A stretch of DNA of 64,000 bases from Pseudomonadota bacterium (GCA_018821785.1 JAHJLI010000106.1:1-64000), one strand, 5' to 3'. Numbered from the stretch's first letter, positions 36,775 to 47,848 are shown. The notes: a model not told the origin generated them from the sequence alone. Numbers and translations are program-made.

Positions 36775-39078
36775 TCAAGCCAGTTTCAGAAGTGGCAGTT
36801 CTATGATAAAAACCGACCCGGTTGGTTCATTGTCCTGTACCCGGATATAGCCATTATGGTCGGCGATAATAGTCGAAACAATCGCCAGTCCCAGCCCTGT
36901 TCCGGTTTTTTTAGTGGAAAAATAAGGTTCAAAAAGCTTCAGTTTGTTTTCCTTGGAGATGCCCGGACCATTGTCATAAACCTTGAGATAGACGTTGTCC
37001 TTTTCCTGGTCGAGTGAAAGCTCAATATCTATATTACCGCCATTCGGCAAAACCGCAACAGCATTGTCCAGTAGGTTGATCAGGGTGCGTTTAATCTGTT
37101 CCGCGTCAAAGCTGAAAACTGGAATGGGCTCTTTTTCCTGACATGTGAAGGTGATATTTTTATGTCCCTCCTGGTAAAGGAATAGGGTATTTTTCGCAAG
37201 TTTAAAGAGATCATCTGGAGATTTCTGCACCTTGGGCATACGGGCGAACTGCGAAAATTCGCTGACCAGCCGTTTCAATTCATCCACTTGGGTGATGATA
37301 GTGTTTGTACACTGATCGAAGATGCTGTTCTCTTCGTTAAGTATCTCCGGATAGCGTCGGCGTAAACGTTGGGCGGAGAGCTGGATGGGGGTGAGCGGAT
37401 TTTTGATCTCATGAGCAATTCTTCTTGCTACTTCGCGCCAAGCCGCCATTCGCTGCATTTTTTCAAGCTTAGTGAGGTTGTCAAAAACCAGAACAAAACC
37501 GACGGGCTTTCCACCTTCATCTTCGAGTCGTGTAAAATTGATCAGAAGAGAATAAGTTTTTCCAAGCACATTTAGTTTGAGGTGCTGTTCGACAGTGATC
37601 TTTCCGGTAACCTGCAACTCCTCTATAAAGCCACTGACGATTGACGCCTGGTAGGGTGGCAGGACGTCATGATATTTGAGTCCAAGGAACAGGAGTTTGT
37701 CAATGTTCAGCAACTTTTCGGCAAACCGATTGATTGTTGTGATCTTTCCGCTTTCGTCGAGGGAGATAACCCCGGCTGACACGTTTTGGAGGATGATCTC
37801 AGTGTAGCGTCGCCGCTGCTCTGATTCTTGGGAGCTTTGCTGCAGGGCAGTATGGGTTTCGCCGAGCTTTTTGTTGCTCGAGTTGAGATTGATGGTCATC
37901 TGGTTGAACGAGTTGACAAGAAGGCCCATCTCATCATTGGAATCCCGTTCCATAACAAACTCAAGATCACCATCTGCCACCCGCCGGGTGGCTACAACAA
38001 GTTTTTCGAGAGGCTCTGTGATGCCTCTCGATATATACAGACCGAACCAGATTGCGGCAAAGATGACCAGAAGGGTGACGATAAGCAGGATAATCAGGAG
38101 CCAGAACTTGAAGGGATCCTTGAAATGTTTCAATTGTCGATACCCGGTAATACCCTCGGAGATATTTGTCATGCGGCCCAATAGCTCGCTTTTAACCAAT
38201 AAGGAGGTTGCCAGGATTGCTTTGCCGAGTTGGCCTTTGCCAAGTTGAATTTCGGCGATGCAACTCACCAAATCACCGGGTTTCAGCTCTTGGATTATGG
38301 TTTCTCGGGCCTGTCCTGAGCGCACCCTTTCGAGAACTTCAACGGGTATCTTTGGAAGAATTGTGCTGCGTAACTGCGGGCCACGAACGCTGATTTCGAG
38401 GTTCTTGTCGTTGGTGATAAGGCTGAGACTGTCCGGGCCGTTAATGGGGTTGAAAGAGAGGATGTTCTCCAATGCTTTGCTGATGTCCTCAGGTGTATAG
38501 GAACTGATGTCGAGATTCTTCAAACGTTCATCAATTCCCTTGCTCATCAAGGTGACCTGGTCTTCTTTTTCGCGCAGCAAGGATTGGGCGAGTTTCAGGG
38601 ATTCGGTCAATGAATTCTCGATACTTGAATTAAACCAATAATCCATGCTGGTCGAAACAAATTGGAGGGCAACGAAAAAGAGCAGGATGGTTGGGATAAG
38701 TGTCAGGGAGAGGAAGGAAACGATAAGCTTGGTTTTGAGCTTGTTGCCGAGCCGGTTGGCACGCCGCTCAAACAGGAGTTCGGCCAGGTAGCGGAGCACT
38801 AGAAAGAGGACGAACAGCACCAGCAGGACGTTAATATTGATGAGGGCGAAAATAAGGATATTGTTGGCCAACGGGATGTCAGCCTCGCCTTTCACTAAGA
38901 GGCTTTGCAGCCAAACAAAAAAAGGGATGAGAAGCAGGCAAATGAAAATTACCCGACGGATGAGCTTTTTCTTCTGACGGAGCTGTTGCGCATCGTAAGG
39001 CTGTTTGTTTCCGAGTCTCTCTTCCTGGGCGGAGGTATTCATTTCAGCTATTAGTATTGAAATTCTATTGAATGCCAA
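36775..39078 (-). CDS. ntrY: NtrY-like sensor histidine kinase (start may be 39042)
   Basis: N-terminal TM helices, HAMP, PAS, HisKA WREVARRIAHEIKNPLTPIQLSAQRLRRRY, HATPase GTGLGLAIVSTIIADHNG. Confidence 0.92.
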   Translation of the reverse strand: MAFNRISILIAEMNTSAQEERLGNKQPYDAQQLRQKKKLIRRVIFICLLLIPFFVWLQSLLVKGEADIPLANNILIFALININVLLVLFVLFLVLRYLAELLFERRANRLGNKLKTKLIVSFLSLTLIPTILLFFVALQFVSTSMDYWFNSSIENSLTESLKLAQSLLREKEDQVTLMSKGIDERLKNLDISSYTPEDISKALENILSFNPINGPDSLSLITNDKNLEISVRGPQLRSTILPKIPVEVLERVRSGQARETIIQELKPGDLVSCIAEIQLGKGQLGKAILATSLLVKSELLGRMTNISEGITGYRQLKHFKDPFKFWLLIILLIVTLLVIFAAIWFGLYISRGITEPLEKLVVATRRVADGDLEFVMERDSNDEMGLLVNSFNQMTINLNSSNKKLGETHTALQQSSQESEQRRRYTEIILQNVSAGVISLDESGKITTINRFAEKLLNIDKLLFLGLKYHDVLPPYQASIVSGFIEELQVTGKITVEQHLKLNVLGKTYSLLINFTRLEDEGGKPVGFVLVFDNLTKLEKMQRMAAWREVARRIAHEIKNPLTPIQLSAQRLRRRYPEILNEENSIFDQCTNTIITQVDELKRLVSEFSQFARMPKVQKSPDDLFKLAKNTLFLYQEGHKNITFTCQEKEPIPVFSFDAEQIKRTLINLLDNAVAVLPNGGNIDIELSLDQEKDNVYLKVYDNGPGISKENKLKLFEPYFSTKKTGTGLGLAIVSTIIADHNGYIRVQDNEPTGSVFIIELPLLKLA

Positions 39079-39629
39079 TCCGTCGCCACATCCCCCCAGG
39101 AGAGAAAGGGCAGGACATCGTGGAGGCTGAGAGGCAAGGTTTTCTGGTAAAGTTCAGCGCGAATTTTAAGTTTATATCGATTGTCAGGAATGAGCTGTTT
39201 TAAAACGATAACTTTGGCACCGTTGAGTTCGTTGAGCACTTTTTGCGCTTCAGCCAGAGATTTGAACGACAAGACCTTGTTGTTGTCTTCTTCCAAGGTG
39301 ATTCGATAGTTCTCTTTGAGTGTGTCATAGCTCAAGACGTGTTGAAAAGTAAGGGTGATAACCTGCTCGTCCGGCCAGTTCTCAGCAGTTTTGTAGAGTT
39401 CAATAAAAAAGGAATATTTGAGAGCTATACCGCTATGCAGAATTGCTGTCATTTCCGGGGTGAAACTGTTCTCCAGGGTGCAAAAAATGAGGAGATGCGT
39501 ATCGGAGGTAGTGGCGGTTACCTCCTTGAAAATAGCTTTGCGCTTTGGGCCGGCTGCCGATCCAAGATCGGCGGCAAATAGCCAAAAGAGCTGGCAAATG
39601 AGACAAAACACGATGGATCTTAAAAACAT
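39051..39629 (-). CDS. DUF4390-like exported protein upstream of NtrY
   Basis: Signal peptide MFLRSIVFCLICQLFWLFAADLGSA; FFIELYKTAENWPDEQVITLTFQHVLSYDTLKENY; position upstream of ntrYX. Confidence 0.7.
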   Translation of the reverse strand: MFLRSIVFCLICQLFWLFAADLGSAAGPKRKAIFKEVTATTSDTHLLIFCTLENSFTPEMTAILHSGIALKYSFFIELYKTAENWPDEQVITLTFQHVLSYDTLKENYRITLEEDNNKVLSFKSLAEAQKVLNELNGAKVIVLKQLIPDNRYKLKIRAELYQKTLPLSLHDVLPFLSWGDVATDWHSIEFQY

Positions 39630-39695
39630 GGTTCGCTGTAATATGGTAAACGGACATGCCGTTTTCAGGCATAGATAGATGATTGCCGGTATATC

Positions 39696-39723
39696 AACCC
39701 CGGTAAACGGGATAAGTACCTTC
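39696..39723 (-). promoter_or_regulatory. Conserved leader motif copy C
   Basis: Reverse strand GAAGGTACTTATCCCGTTTACCGGGGTT, upstream of the DUF4390-like gene. Confidence 0.6.
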
Positions 39724-39963
39724 ACGAAATTTGTTTAGAAAAAACAAGAAACGAATTTCTAAGATACTAAACACCTGTCACGGGAGTGTGGTTGTGACCT
39801 GTTTTACAGTGGAGACCAAATTCTACGTGATTATTCGTCGCGACAGCTAGCGAAGTCAAGCATGCCGGTAATCTACCTGATCTTGCATTGGATGTCCACG
39901 TCTTGTTCTGCACTTCTTTTCACGAGGGGAGGTTGTGTCTTTCAAGATCTGGAGATTGTACGC

Positions 39964-40003
39964 TTGACAATTGCTGGGAAAGAAATTATTGTGCAAATGC
40001 ACA
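39964..40003 (+). promoter_or_regulatory. Promoter with overlapping palindromic operator
   Basis: TTGACA-N17-TATTGT (39964-39992) overlapped by TGTGCA-AA-TGCACA (39990-40003). Confidence 0.6.
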
Positions 40004-40071
40004 TTAAGGCGTTCCCGTTTAACAGGAGAGGATTTACCCAACATAAGTATCTTTGAAAAAGGAGTAACAAA

Positions 40072-40461
40072 ATGCGTGTAGCTATTCCGACCAACAATCC
40101 CGGAGGTCTTTCTGCCGAACGTTCTGAACATTTTGGCCACTGTGATCTTTTTACCGTGATTGAAATAGATGAGCAAAAGAAAGTTAAAGAAGTGACAACC
40201 ATTGCCAACGGCGGGCATGAGGCGGGGGGGTGTTTAGTTCCCGTGCAGCTTTTGCACGATGCGGCAGTTGAGGCGATAATAGTCGGTGGCATGGGCGCAA
40301 GACCACTGCGCGGCTTTGCCGATGTCGGAATAACTGTCTATTTTGCCGATCGTGGTACAATGAAAAGTGTCGAGGATGTGGTTGATGGTTTCGCTGGCAA
40401 TCGCCTGCCTGTTATGCGTGCCGATCAAGTCTGTAAAGGATCGGGAAATTGTCAGCATTGA
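40072..40461 (+). CDS. NifX/NifB-C-terminal-like dinitrogenase iron-molybdenum cofactor family protein
   Basis: MRVAIPTNNPGGLSAERSEHFGHCDLFTVIEID...AIIVGGMGARPLRGFADVGITVYF. Confidence 0.9.
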   Translation: MRVAIPTNNPGGLSAERSEHFGHCDLFTVIEIDEQKKVKEVTTIANGGHEAGGCLVPVQLLHDAAVEAIIVGGMGARPLRGFADVGITVYFADRGTMKSVEDVVDGFAGNRLPVMRADQVCKGSGNCQH

Positions 40462-40610
40462 TGGATTGATTTTTACTTCTGCAAACAGTATAAAAGACGC
40501 TAGACAGGGCGCTCCTGGTCGGCAGCGTCCTTCTACCATTTGAATGAAAAAAAACAATCCTCGAAAACAAGCTGCTCATGCCTTTGTGTTCAAGAGCCCC
40601 GGAGAGGTGT

Positions 40611-40904
40611 ATGTCGCCAAGACCCAAAAAAATAAGAAAGTGTCAAGGCCAGTTTTGTGGCAAATCCTTCAAACCGACCGGTACATCCCTGGTTTATCTC
40701 AAACAGATTCCTCTGCACTATGACGAACTGGAGGCCTTGCGACTCTGTGACAAAGAGGGGTTGACCCAGGAAGAGGCCGGCAAGAGCATGGGAGTCTCTC
40801 GCGGTACTATTCAGCGAATTATTACCATTGCCAGGCAAAAGACCGCTGAGGCGTTGACCGGCGGCCACGCTTTGGTGTTTGTCGATGAGGTGGAAAAGAT
40901 ATAG
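40611..40904 (+). CDS. DUF134-family putative DNA-binding protein
   Basis: MSPRPKKIRKCQGQ...LHYDELEALRLCDKEGLTQEEAGKSMGVSRGTIQRIITIARQKTAEAL. Confidence 0.92.
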   Translation: MSPRPKKIRKCQGQFCGKSFKPTGTSLVYLKQIPLHYDELEALRLCDKEGLTQEEAGKSMGVSRGTIQRIITIARQKTAEALTGGHALVFVDEVEKI

Positions 40905-40936
40905 CCAGGCTCGCAATCAATGGATCTATGCAGTCC

Positions 40937-42523
40937 TCAAATATTTTCTCGGGTTTTATTGAATGTGATTCCCGGCCACTTCTCCATAAAATATCTTAAC
41001 ATCCATTCACTTTGGGCGAGATAGGTGAGAAAACCTTCGGTGTCACGGGCTAAAGCCCCCTGGTTTTTCCGCTCGAACTCTTCGAAGGCCTTCTTGTCTT
41101 CACAATACACCCAGCGTGCCGCCTGGTAATCAACTGGTTCATAGATTGCCTTGACACTGTATTCGTTCTGCAACCTGGCCATGGTTACTTCAAACTGCAG
41201 TACGCCGACTGCCCCCATTATGTAATCCGAACCGATAAGCGGGCGAAAGACCTGGATGGCACCTTCCTCCGCCAATTGCATAAGACCCTTCTGCAAGGCC
41301 TTCATTTTTAATGGATCTCGGAGCAGCACCCGCCGGAAATGTTCTGGAGCAAAATTTGGGACACCGGTAAACTTCAAAGGTTCCTTGGGTGAGAAGGTGT
41401 CGCCGATTTTGATTGTCCCATGATTGTGGAGGCCGATGATATCTCCGGGCCAGGCCTCTTCGACGTTTGAACGCTCCTGGGCCATGAAAATAGTGGCATT
41501 TGCCAGGGTGATATCCTTCCCCAGGCGATGATGTCTGACCTTCATTCCCTTGGTGAATTGGCCGGAGCAGATGCGGAAAAAGGCTATGCGGTCTCTGTGT
41601 GCCGGGTTCATATTAGCCTGAATCTTGAAAACGAAACCAGAAAAATCTTCCTCTTCCGGATGCACCTGGCGACTGACCGCCTGGCGTGGTCCTGGTGGCG
41701 GAGCCATTTCGACAAAACAATCAAGCATTTCCCGAATGCCGAAATTGTTAATAGCACTGCCGAAAAACACAGGGGTTTGGCCTGCTTTTAGATATTGGTC
41801 GTATTCGAAAGGGTTGGCTGCGCCAGCGAGGAGATCGAGGTCTTGCCGCAGGTCATCGGCCTGAAGGCCGAGCAGTTCATCAACCTTTGGATCGTTGAGG
41901 TCTTCGATGAGTATGCTCTGGATATCCCGGGTATTTTGCCCGGGAGTGAAGAGGTGGAGGGCCTTGTGGTAAATGCTGTAAACCCCCTTGAAAGTTTTAC
42001 CCATACCGATGGGCCAGGATAGGGGAGTGCATTCAATCTGAAGTTTTTCTTCGATCTCAGCCATAAGATCAAGGGGTGATCTGCCTTCGCGATCGAGTTT
42101 GTTGATGAAGGTCATGATCGGGGTGTTTCGCATTCGGCACACTTCCATCAATTTCTCGGTCTGTGCTTCAACGCCCTTGCCGCTGTCGATGACCATCACC
42201 GCCGAATCAACAGCAGTTAAAACCCGGTATGTGTCCTCCGAGAAATCCTGGTGACCAGGTGTATCGAGAAGATTTATCTCATAGTCTCGGTAGGTGAACT
42301 TCATCACCGAGGTGGTGACGGAAATACCACGTTCCTGCTCGATGGCCATCCAGTCACTGGTAGCGTGCCGGTCCACCTTTCTTGATTTGACTGCTCCGGC
42401 CATATTGATGGCCCCACCGAAGAGGAGCAGCTTTTCAGTAAGCGTCGTCTTCCCCGCATCGGGATGGCTGATAATCCCGAAGGTTCGCCTCCTGGCAATT
42501 TCCTGGTTCTGTTGTTTACTCAT
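40937..42523 (-). CDS. prfC: Peptide chain release factor 3
   Basis: [53 protein letters not shown]. Confidence 0.97.
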   Translation of the reverse strand: MSKQQNQEIARRRTFGIISHPDAGKTTLTEKLLLFGGAINMAGAVKSRKVDRHATSDWMAIEQERGISVTTSVMKFTYRDYEINLLDTPGHQDFSEDTYRVLTAVDSAVMVIDSGKGVEAQTEKLMEVCRMRNTPIMTFINKLDREGRSPLDLMAEIEEKLQIECTPLSWPIGMGKTFKGVYSIYHKALHLFTPGQNTRDIQSILIEDLNDPKVDELLGLQADDLRQDLDLLAGAANPFEYDQYLKAGQTPVFFGSAINNFGIREMLDCFVEMAPPPGPRQAVSRQVHPEEEDFSGFVFKIQANMNPAHRDRIAFFRICSGQFTKGMKVRHHRLGKDITLANATIFMAQERSNVEEAWPGDIIGLHNHGTIKIGDTFSPKEPLKFTGVPNFAPEHFRRVLLRDPLKMKALQKGLMQLAEEGAIQVFRPLIGSDYIMGAVGVLQFEVTMARLQNEYSVKAIYEPVDYQAARWVYCEDKKAFEEFERKNQGALARDTEGFLTYLAQSEWMLRYFMEKWPGITFNKTRENI

Positions 42524-42637
42524 AGCTGATGAAAATATGACTTTGATTTATGGAATGAACTTATTATAAGAACAGGCAGAAAAAAAGTGAGTAGAATATG
42601 TTCTTTTTCCGATAATGCAAACAGAAAACTTACACGT

Positions 42638-43714
42638 ATGAAAAATAAACGTAGGGTCTTGGTCACTGGAGGTTGTGGTTTTATTGGGGCCAATTTTGTC
42701 CGGCTGCTGCATAGCAGGTACAGCGATTGGCGGGTTGTCAACCTCGATAAACTGACCTATGCCGGTAACTTAAAAAACCTCGAAGGGATAAGTGAAGGCA
42801 GCGAATATCGCTTTGTTCGGGGTGACATCTGTGACAAAAATTTGATTTCACGGCTTTTTGCTGAGGAATGTTTTGATACCGTGGTGCATTTTGCCGCCGA
42901 ATCCCATGTTGATCGTTCAATCACCGGGCCGGGAACATTTGTCCGGACCAATATCGAGGGCACCTTCACCCTCCTGGAAGCTGCACGTAAGAGCGGGTTC
43001 GCAGGGAATGCCGAAGAAGGGGCACCGCCCTGTTTTCTGCACGTTAGCACCGATGAGGTGTATGGCTCTTTGGGTCAAACGGGCTATTTCACCGAAAATA
43101 CAGCATATGACCCGCGCTCCCCTTATTCTGCCTCGAAGGCCTCCTCAGACCATTTGGCAAGAGCGTATTTTCATACTTACGGATTGCCTGTGCGCATAAC
43201 CAATTGTTCTAATAATTACGGGCCTTTTCAATTTCCCGAAAAATTGATTCCCCTGGTGTTTAACAATGCCTTGAATAATAAAGCACTGCCGGTGTATGGA
43301 GATGGCAAGAATGTTCGTGATTGGCTCTATGTTTTAGATCATTGCGAAGCGATTGTCGAGGTACTTGAGAAAGGTCAGGATGGACAGTGTTACAATATCG
43401 GCGGTAATAACGAAAAACAGAACATAGAAGTGGTTACCCTTATCTGTGATCTTCTTGATAAAAAACTTGGCCTTGCAGAGTCGGGGCAGCCGCGACGGTC
43501 GCTCATCGACTTCGTGCCTGATCGTCTTGGCCATGACCGTCGCTATGCCATCGACGCAACGAAAATCAGAGAGCAACTGGGCTGGGAGCCACGGGTGAAC
43601 TTCGCTGAGGGTATGGAGAGAACAGTTGAATGGTACCTTGCCAATCAGCCGTGGGTCATCGACATCGTCAACGGGTCGTATCAGAAATACTATGCTGAAA
43701 TGTATCGCCTTTAA
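42638..43714 (+). CDS. rfbB: dTDP-glucose 4,6-dehydratase
   Basis: VLVTGGCGFIGANFVR, HFAAESHVDRSI, STDEVYGSLG, YSASKASSDHL. Confidence 0.95.
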   Translation: MKNKRRVLVTGGCGFIGANFVRLLHSRYSDWRVVNLDKLTYAGNLKNLEGISEGSEYRFVRGDICDKNLISRLFAEECFDTVVHFAAESHVDRSITGPGTFVRTNIEGTFTLLEAARKSGFAGNAEEGAPPCFLHVSTDEVYGSLGQTGYFTENTAYDPRSPYSASKASSDHLARAYFHTYGLPVRITNCSNNYGPFQFPEKLIPLVFNNALNNKALPVYGDGKNVRDWLYVLDHCEAIVEVLEKGQDGQCYNIGGNNEKQNIEVVTLICDLLDKKLGLAESGQPRRSLIDFVPDRLGHDRRYAIDATKIREQLGWEPRVNFAEGMERTVEWYLANQPWVIDIVNGSYQKYYAEMYRL

Positions 43715-43767
43715 GGTTCGGCCGAATAGCACTGTCACACCATAACTTGTTAAATACAGCATAAAAA

Positions 43768-44316
43768 ATGAAAGTTACAGCTACAGCGATTCCGGAAGTT
43801 TTGCTCATCGAGCCGAAAGTGTTCGGTGACACTCGAGGTTTTTTCTTTGAAAGTTTCAACCAGCGGCAGTGGCAAGAGAGTACCGGACTTGATCGCATTT
43901 TTGTTCAGGATAACCATTCCAGGTCTAATAAGGGGGTTCTGCGTGGGCTGCATTATCAGATCCACCAGCCCCAAGGCAAACTGGTGCGAGTGGTAATGGG
44001 CGAAGTCTTTGACGTGGCAGTGGATTTACGGCGCGCCTCCGCAACTTTCGGAAAGTGGGTCGGGGCGATACTGTCCGCCCAAAATAAAAAACAATTGTGG
44101 GTTCCGGAAGGGTTCGGGCATGGTTTTGTCGTACTTTCAGAAGCTGCTGAATTTCTTTATCGTACCACAGAATATTACGCGCCTGAGCATGAACGCTGCA
44201 TAATCTGGAATGACCCTGACCTAAGTATTGATTGGCACATCTCCGAGGCGCCGATCCTCTCGCTAAAGGATGCGGCTGGGGTTTCTTTTAAAAATGCCCA
44301 ACTATATGATATTTAA
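43768..44316 (+). CDS. rfbC: dTDP-4-dehydrorhamnose 3,5-epimerase
   Basis: EPKVFGDTRGFFFESFNQ, QDNHSRSNKGVLRGLHYQ, VPEGFGHGFVVLSE. Confidence 0.97.
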   Translation: MKVTATAIPEVLLIEPKVFGDTRGFFFESFNQRQWQESTGLDRIFVQDNHSRSNKGVLRGLHYQIHQPQGKLVRVVMGEVFDVAVDLRRASATFGKWVGAILSAQNKKQLWVPEGFGHGFVVLSEAAEFLYRTTEYYAPEHERCIIWNDPDLSIDWHISEAPILSLKDAAGVSFKNAQLYDI

Positions 44317-44319
44317 TTT

Positions 44320-44568
44320 TCATTCGAGGTATGGCCGGTTCGAACTCTTTCTTCTAAGGGTCGCGCCATCTGAGAGTCTAAAAACATCCGGATCCTCAGT
44401 TTTAAAGACTTCTTCGCCATCAATCGAATCGAGGTTGAGATTCTTTGAATGGTTGGTTTTTCCATAATAATGGGAAATAATATCCTGGCTTACGACAATT
44501 TTTCGTAATTCCTGTTTATCATTAATGACAGTAAAAGAGCCTATGAGCTCTTGCTTTCTTTTTTTCAT
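44320..44568 (-). CDS. Hypothetical small protein (weak)
   Basis: ORF with start at MKKRKQELIGSFTVINDKQ; no recognised domain. Confidence 0.3.
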   Translation of the reverse strand: MKKRKQELIGSFTVINDKQELRKIVVSQDIISHYYGKTNHSKNLNLDSIDGEEVFKTEDPDVFRLSDGATLRRKSSNRPYLE

Positions 44569-45071
44569 TGGGTTGTTACAAAGAATGAGTCTGGTGGTAA
44601 AATTGCCCAATATTGCAACCTCGGCGGCAAAATGTGACTACGAGGGCTTTATGTGGCTGGTCATGGTTGCAGTTCGACAAGATTTCCCTCTGTCTCCTGT
44701 GCAACAACAATCAATTATTACACTCATGCTTATGAGCATGGAAACGCATTATTGCTATTTTGTGCGGATTAGTCAAGTGCCATAAAAATATCTTAAATGT
44801 CTAAGAACATATACTGGTTCTGTGGCGGAAATATTGGAATTTTCTGAAATAACATTGTCAGCGACGAATACATTGTACAGGTTAATTTGTTGGAATAATA
44901 CATAATAAAATCAAGATATTTTTTGGAGCTGCGTTTATCTGTTTATAGAATGCTGGGTGGTTGTCAATGCAACGGGGAAAAGACTCAATCTTGTTGAAAT
45001 ATTGTTAAAAAATTGTAATTTCAATAATCCTTGTTGAGTGTCGCCACTCACACTATTATGCAAAATGGGCG

Positions 45072-45827
45072 CTATGTTGGGCGAGAATACAATGCGACAA
45101 GTGTCTCGAGATTCGTTTTGTGCTTCTCCTGGAGAAACGTTATAAAGCGATGGCAACAGGTGCTGAGAATTCGTTCTGACGGGAAGCCAATCCTTTCTAC
45201 AAATGCTATGCATTCAACAAATCGCCCAACATTGCAAGCAATGTGCGCATCACTGCCAAAGGTAAGTTTTGCTTCGTGGCGCCCCACCGCTTCTGCAAGG
45301 GAGGCGCAATTTTTATCACTTCCCGGTCGAGAGGTGGTGAAGGAAGAGTTATTTATTTCCACCAGGACATTATAAGCTCTTGCGGCTTTGGCGACCTCAT
45401 CAACCTCAATGGGGAAAATGGGGTTGCCGCCATGTGCGAAGACATCGATTTTTCCAGAGGACATGGCCTTGATGACAGCGTCGGTATGAATGCTTCTCGT
45501 AGATGGTTCGATCACTGGTTCGTGAAGACTTGCGAGAACGATGTCCAGATGGGGGTGAAGAGAGTCATCGATATCAAGTTCGCCTTTTTTGTTTATTATA
45601 TTTGCCTCGATGCCCCTGAGGATGCCAATCCCGTTCATGATTCGGGGAATCACTCTCATATTCTTGAAAAACCAGATATGCGGGCTCCCTGGCATGGCTG
45701 GGCCATGTTCGGTTATGGCGAGGAGTTTGATTCCTCGTCCCGCTGCGGCGGCGACATTTTCGCCAAGTGAACTGTAGGCGTGACCGCTGGCGATTGTGTG
45801 GGTATGACTGTCGACCTCAATGTGCAT
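45072..45827 (-). CDS. PHP-domain phosphoesterase (YcdX-like)
   Basis: EVDSHTHTIASGHAYSSLGENV, AITEHGPAMPGSPH, FAHGGNPIFP, LTFGSDAH. Confidence 0.9.
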   Translation of the reverse strand: MHIEVDSHTHTIASGHAYSSLGENVAAAAGRGIKLLAITEHGPAMPGSPHIWFFKNMRVIPRIMNGIGILRGIEANIINKKGELDIDDSLHPHLDIVLASLHEPVIEPSTRSIHTDAVIKAMSSGKIDVFAHGGNPIFPIEVDEVAKAARAYNVLVEINNSSFTTSRPGSDKNCASLAEAVGRHEAKLTFGSDAHIACNVGRFVECIAFVERIGFPSERILSTCCHRFITFLQEKHKTNLETLVALYSRPT

Positions 45828-46063
45828 GGGATGTGTGCTTTGGCTGCAAGATTTTCTTGGTTGGATCCTGATCATTTTCTGATATTTTACAGTGTGTGTG
45901 CGATTTGTCCAGAGGATCGGGTGAATTCATGGGGAGAAATGAGTTGGTACACTACTCTCATTCAATAGTGGAGTGGCAACTTTATACGTTTCTAGTTATT
46001 ATGGCGCACTGAGCTCTGGCGTGCCCGTCGTAATAGCAATTTATCAATACTCAAATTGAAGAC

Positions 46064-47308
46064 TTGAAGATGAAAAAGATTCACGTGACGCATCCGGTTG
46101 TGGAAATGGATGGCGATGAGATGACCCGTATTATCTGGCAATTGATTAAAAATAAACTTATTTTGCCCTATCTTGATCTGGATATTCGTTACTTTGACCT
46201 GGCAATAGAGGCACGGGATGCCACAGATGATCAGGTGACCATTGATGCCGCCAACGCAATAAAGGAGTTTGGCGTCGGTATCAAATGCGCGACGATTACT
46301 CCCGATGAAGGCCGGGTCAAAGAGTTCAAGCTGAAGAAAATGTATCAATCGCCGAACGGTACTATCCGTAATATCCTTGACGGCACCGTTTTTCGTGAGC
46401 CGATAATTGTTGAGAATCTACCTCGACTGGTAACCGCTTGGAAAAAGCCGATCTGTATTGGGCGTCACGCCTTTGGCGACCAATACAAAGCGACCGATTT
46501 TCTTGTCCGGGGAGCGGGAAAACTGACCATGACCTTTACTCCGGATGATGGCGGCGAATCCCAGCACTTTAAGGTGTATGACTTTCAGGGTGCTGGAGTG
46601 GCCATGGCCATGTACAATACCGATGAGTCAATCACCGGTTTTGCCCACTCCTGTTTTAATCAGGCTATTCATAAAAAATGGCCGCTGTATCTTTCTACAA
46701 AAAATACCATTCTAAAAAATTACGACGGCAGATTTAAGGATATCTTTGCCGATGTGTATCAAAACACATATAAACAGAAGATGGATGAGTTGGGTATCGT
46801 TTATGAACATCGACTAATAGATGACATGGTTGCTTCGGCCCTGAAATGGGAAGGAGGCTTTGTCTGGGCATGTAAGAATTATGATGGAGATGTCCAATCT
46901 GATACCCTGGCACAGGGGTTTGGATCCCTTGGGCTGATGACCTCAACCCTGGTTACACCTGATGGCAAAACCATGGAAGCTGAAGCCGCACATGGTACGG
47001 TCACTCGCCATTACCGGGATCATCAACAAGGAAAACCAACATCCACTAATCCCATTGCTTCGATCTTTGCCTGGACAAGAGGGTTAGCTTTCCGGGGTGA
47101 GCTGGATGACAATCAAGAGCTTATCGTTTTCTGTGAGAAACTTGAGGCGACATGTGTTGAAACGGTCGAGAGCGGTAAAATGACAAAGGATCTTGCGCTC
47201 TGCATTCATGGCAAGAACATGAAACCGGAACATTACTTGACAACCGAGGTGTTTCTTGACGTCCTAACCGAGAACCTGCGATTGAAGCTTGCCAGTTCGT
47301 TTCTTTAA
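46064..47308 (+). CDS. icd: NADP-type isocitrate dehydrogenase, eukaryote-like subfamily
   Basis: [16 protein letters not shown]-type N-terminus, [55 protein letters not shown]. Confidence 0.95.
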   Translation: MKMKKIHVTHPVVEMDGDEMTRIIWQLIKNKLILPYLDLDIRYFDLAIEARDATDDQVTIDAANAIKEFGVGIKCATITPDEGRVKEFKLKKMYQSPNGTIRNILDGTVFREPIIVENLPRLVTAWKKPICIGRHAFGDQYKATDFLVRGAGKLTMTFTPDDGGESQHFKVYDFQGAGVAMAMYNTDESITGFAHSCFNQAIHKKWPLYLSTKNTILKNYDGRFKDIFADVYQNTYKQKMDELGIVYEHRLIDDMVASALKWEGGFVWACKNYDGDVQSDTLAQGFGSLGLMTSTLVTPDGKTMEAEAAHGTVTRHYRDHQQGKPTSTNPIASIFAWTRGLAFRGELDDNQELIVFCEKLEATCVETVESGKMTKDLALCIHGKNMKPEHYLTTEVFLDVLTENLRLKLASSFL

Positions 47309-47425
47309 AAATGTTAAAGAGACAAGGAAATAGTAACAATTAGAGTAAGTCCTGCAGCCAGATCGTCACCACTGAGCTGGCTGTGAGATTTCTAGGGGTG
47401 CCGCCGAGGAAGGGCTGAAACATCA

Positions 47426-47848
47426 TCAACCATAAACCAGCGTTCCACCGGAATACCCTAATCCCCCAGCACAAGCAAGGCAGAGAAAATAGAAGAGAAA
47501 CATCATCGCCGGGCTTGCACCTTTTTTCTTCAGAGTGACAGATACACCCAAAAGAATGGTAAGCACTGTTCCAAGGATCATTTTAATAATGATAAACTTA
47601 TTCCATTCTCCTTGCTGCAGGTGGAGCCAATCAAGGACTCCGGCAGCAATAACCGGGCCTACTGCGAGCAGAGCAAGGACTGAACAGTGAAAGGCTGTTT
47701 CGCCCAGATCAGTATTTTTCAATATGAGACCGAGCAGGGAAAAGACCACCATGCCGATAATCATGCCCATCGGTACGTGGGTAAGCATAGGGTGAAGAGG
47801 ATGGGTAAACCCAACGGCTGCCAGAAATGAATAGATGCTTTCAATCAT
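47426..47848 (-). CDS. DUF2231-like membrane protein
   Basis: HPLHPMLTHVPMGMIIGMVVFSLLG...AGVLDWLHLQQGEWNKFIIIKMILG. Confidence 0.7.
   Translation of the reverse strand: MIESIYSFLAAVGFTHPLHPMLTHVPMGMIIGMVVFSLLGLILKNTDLGETAFHCSVLALLAVGPVIAAGVLDWLHLQQGEWNKFIIIKMILGTVLTILLGVSVTLKKKGASPAMMFLFYFLCLACAGGLGYSGGTLVYG

Noticed and set aside
44525-44785. 86-aa plus-strand ORF
   Set aside because: No SD, no domain, overlaps another weak ORF on the opposite strand.
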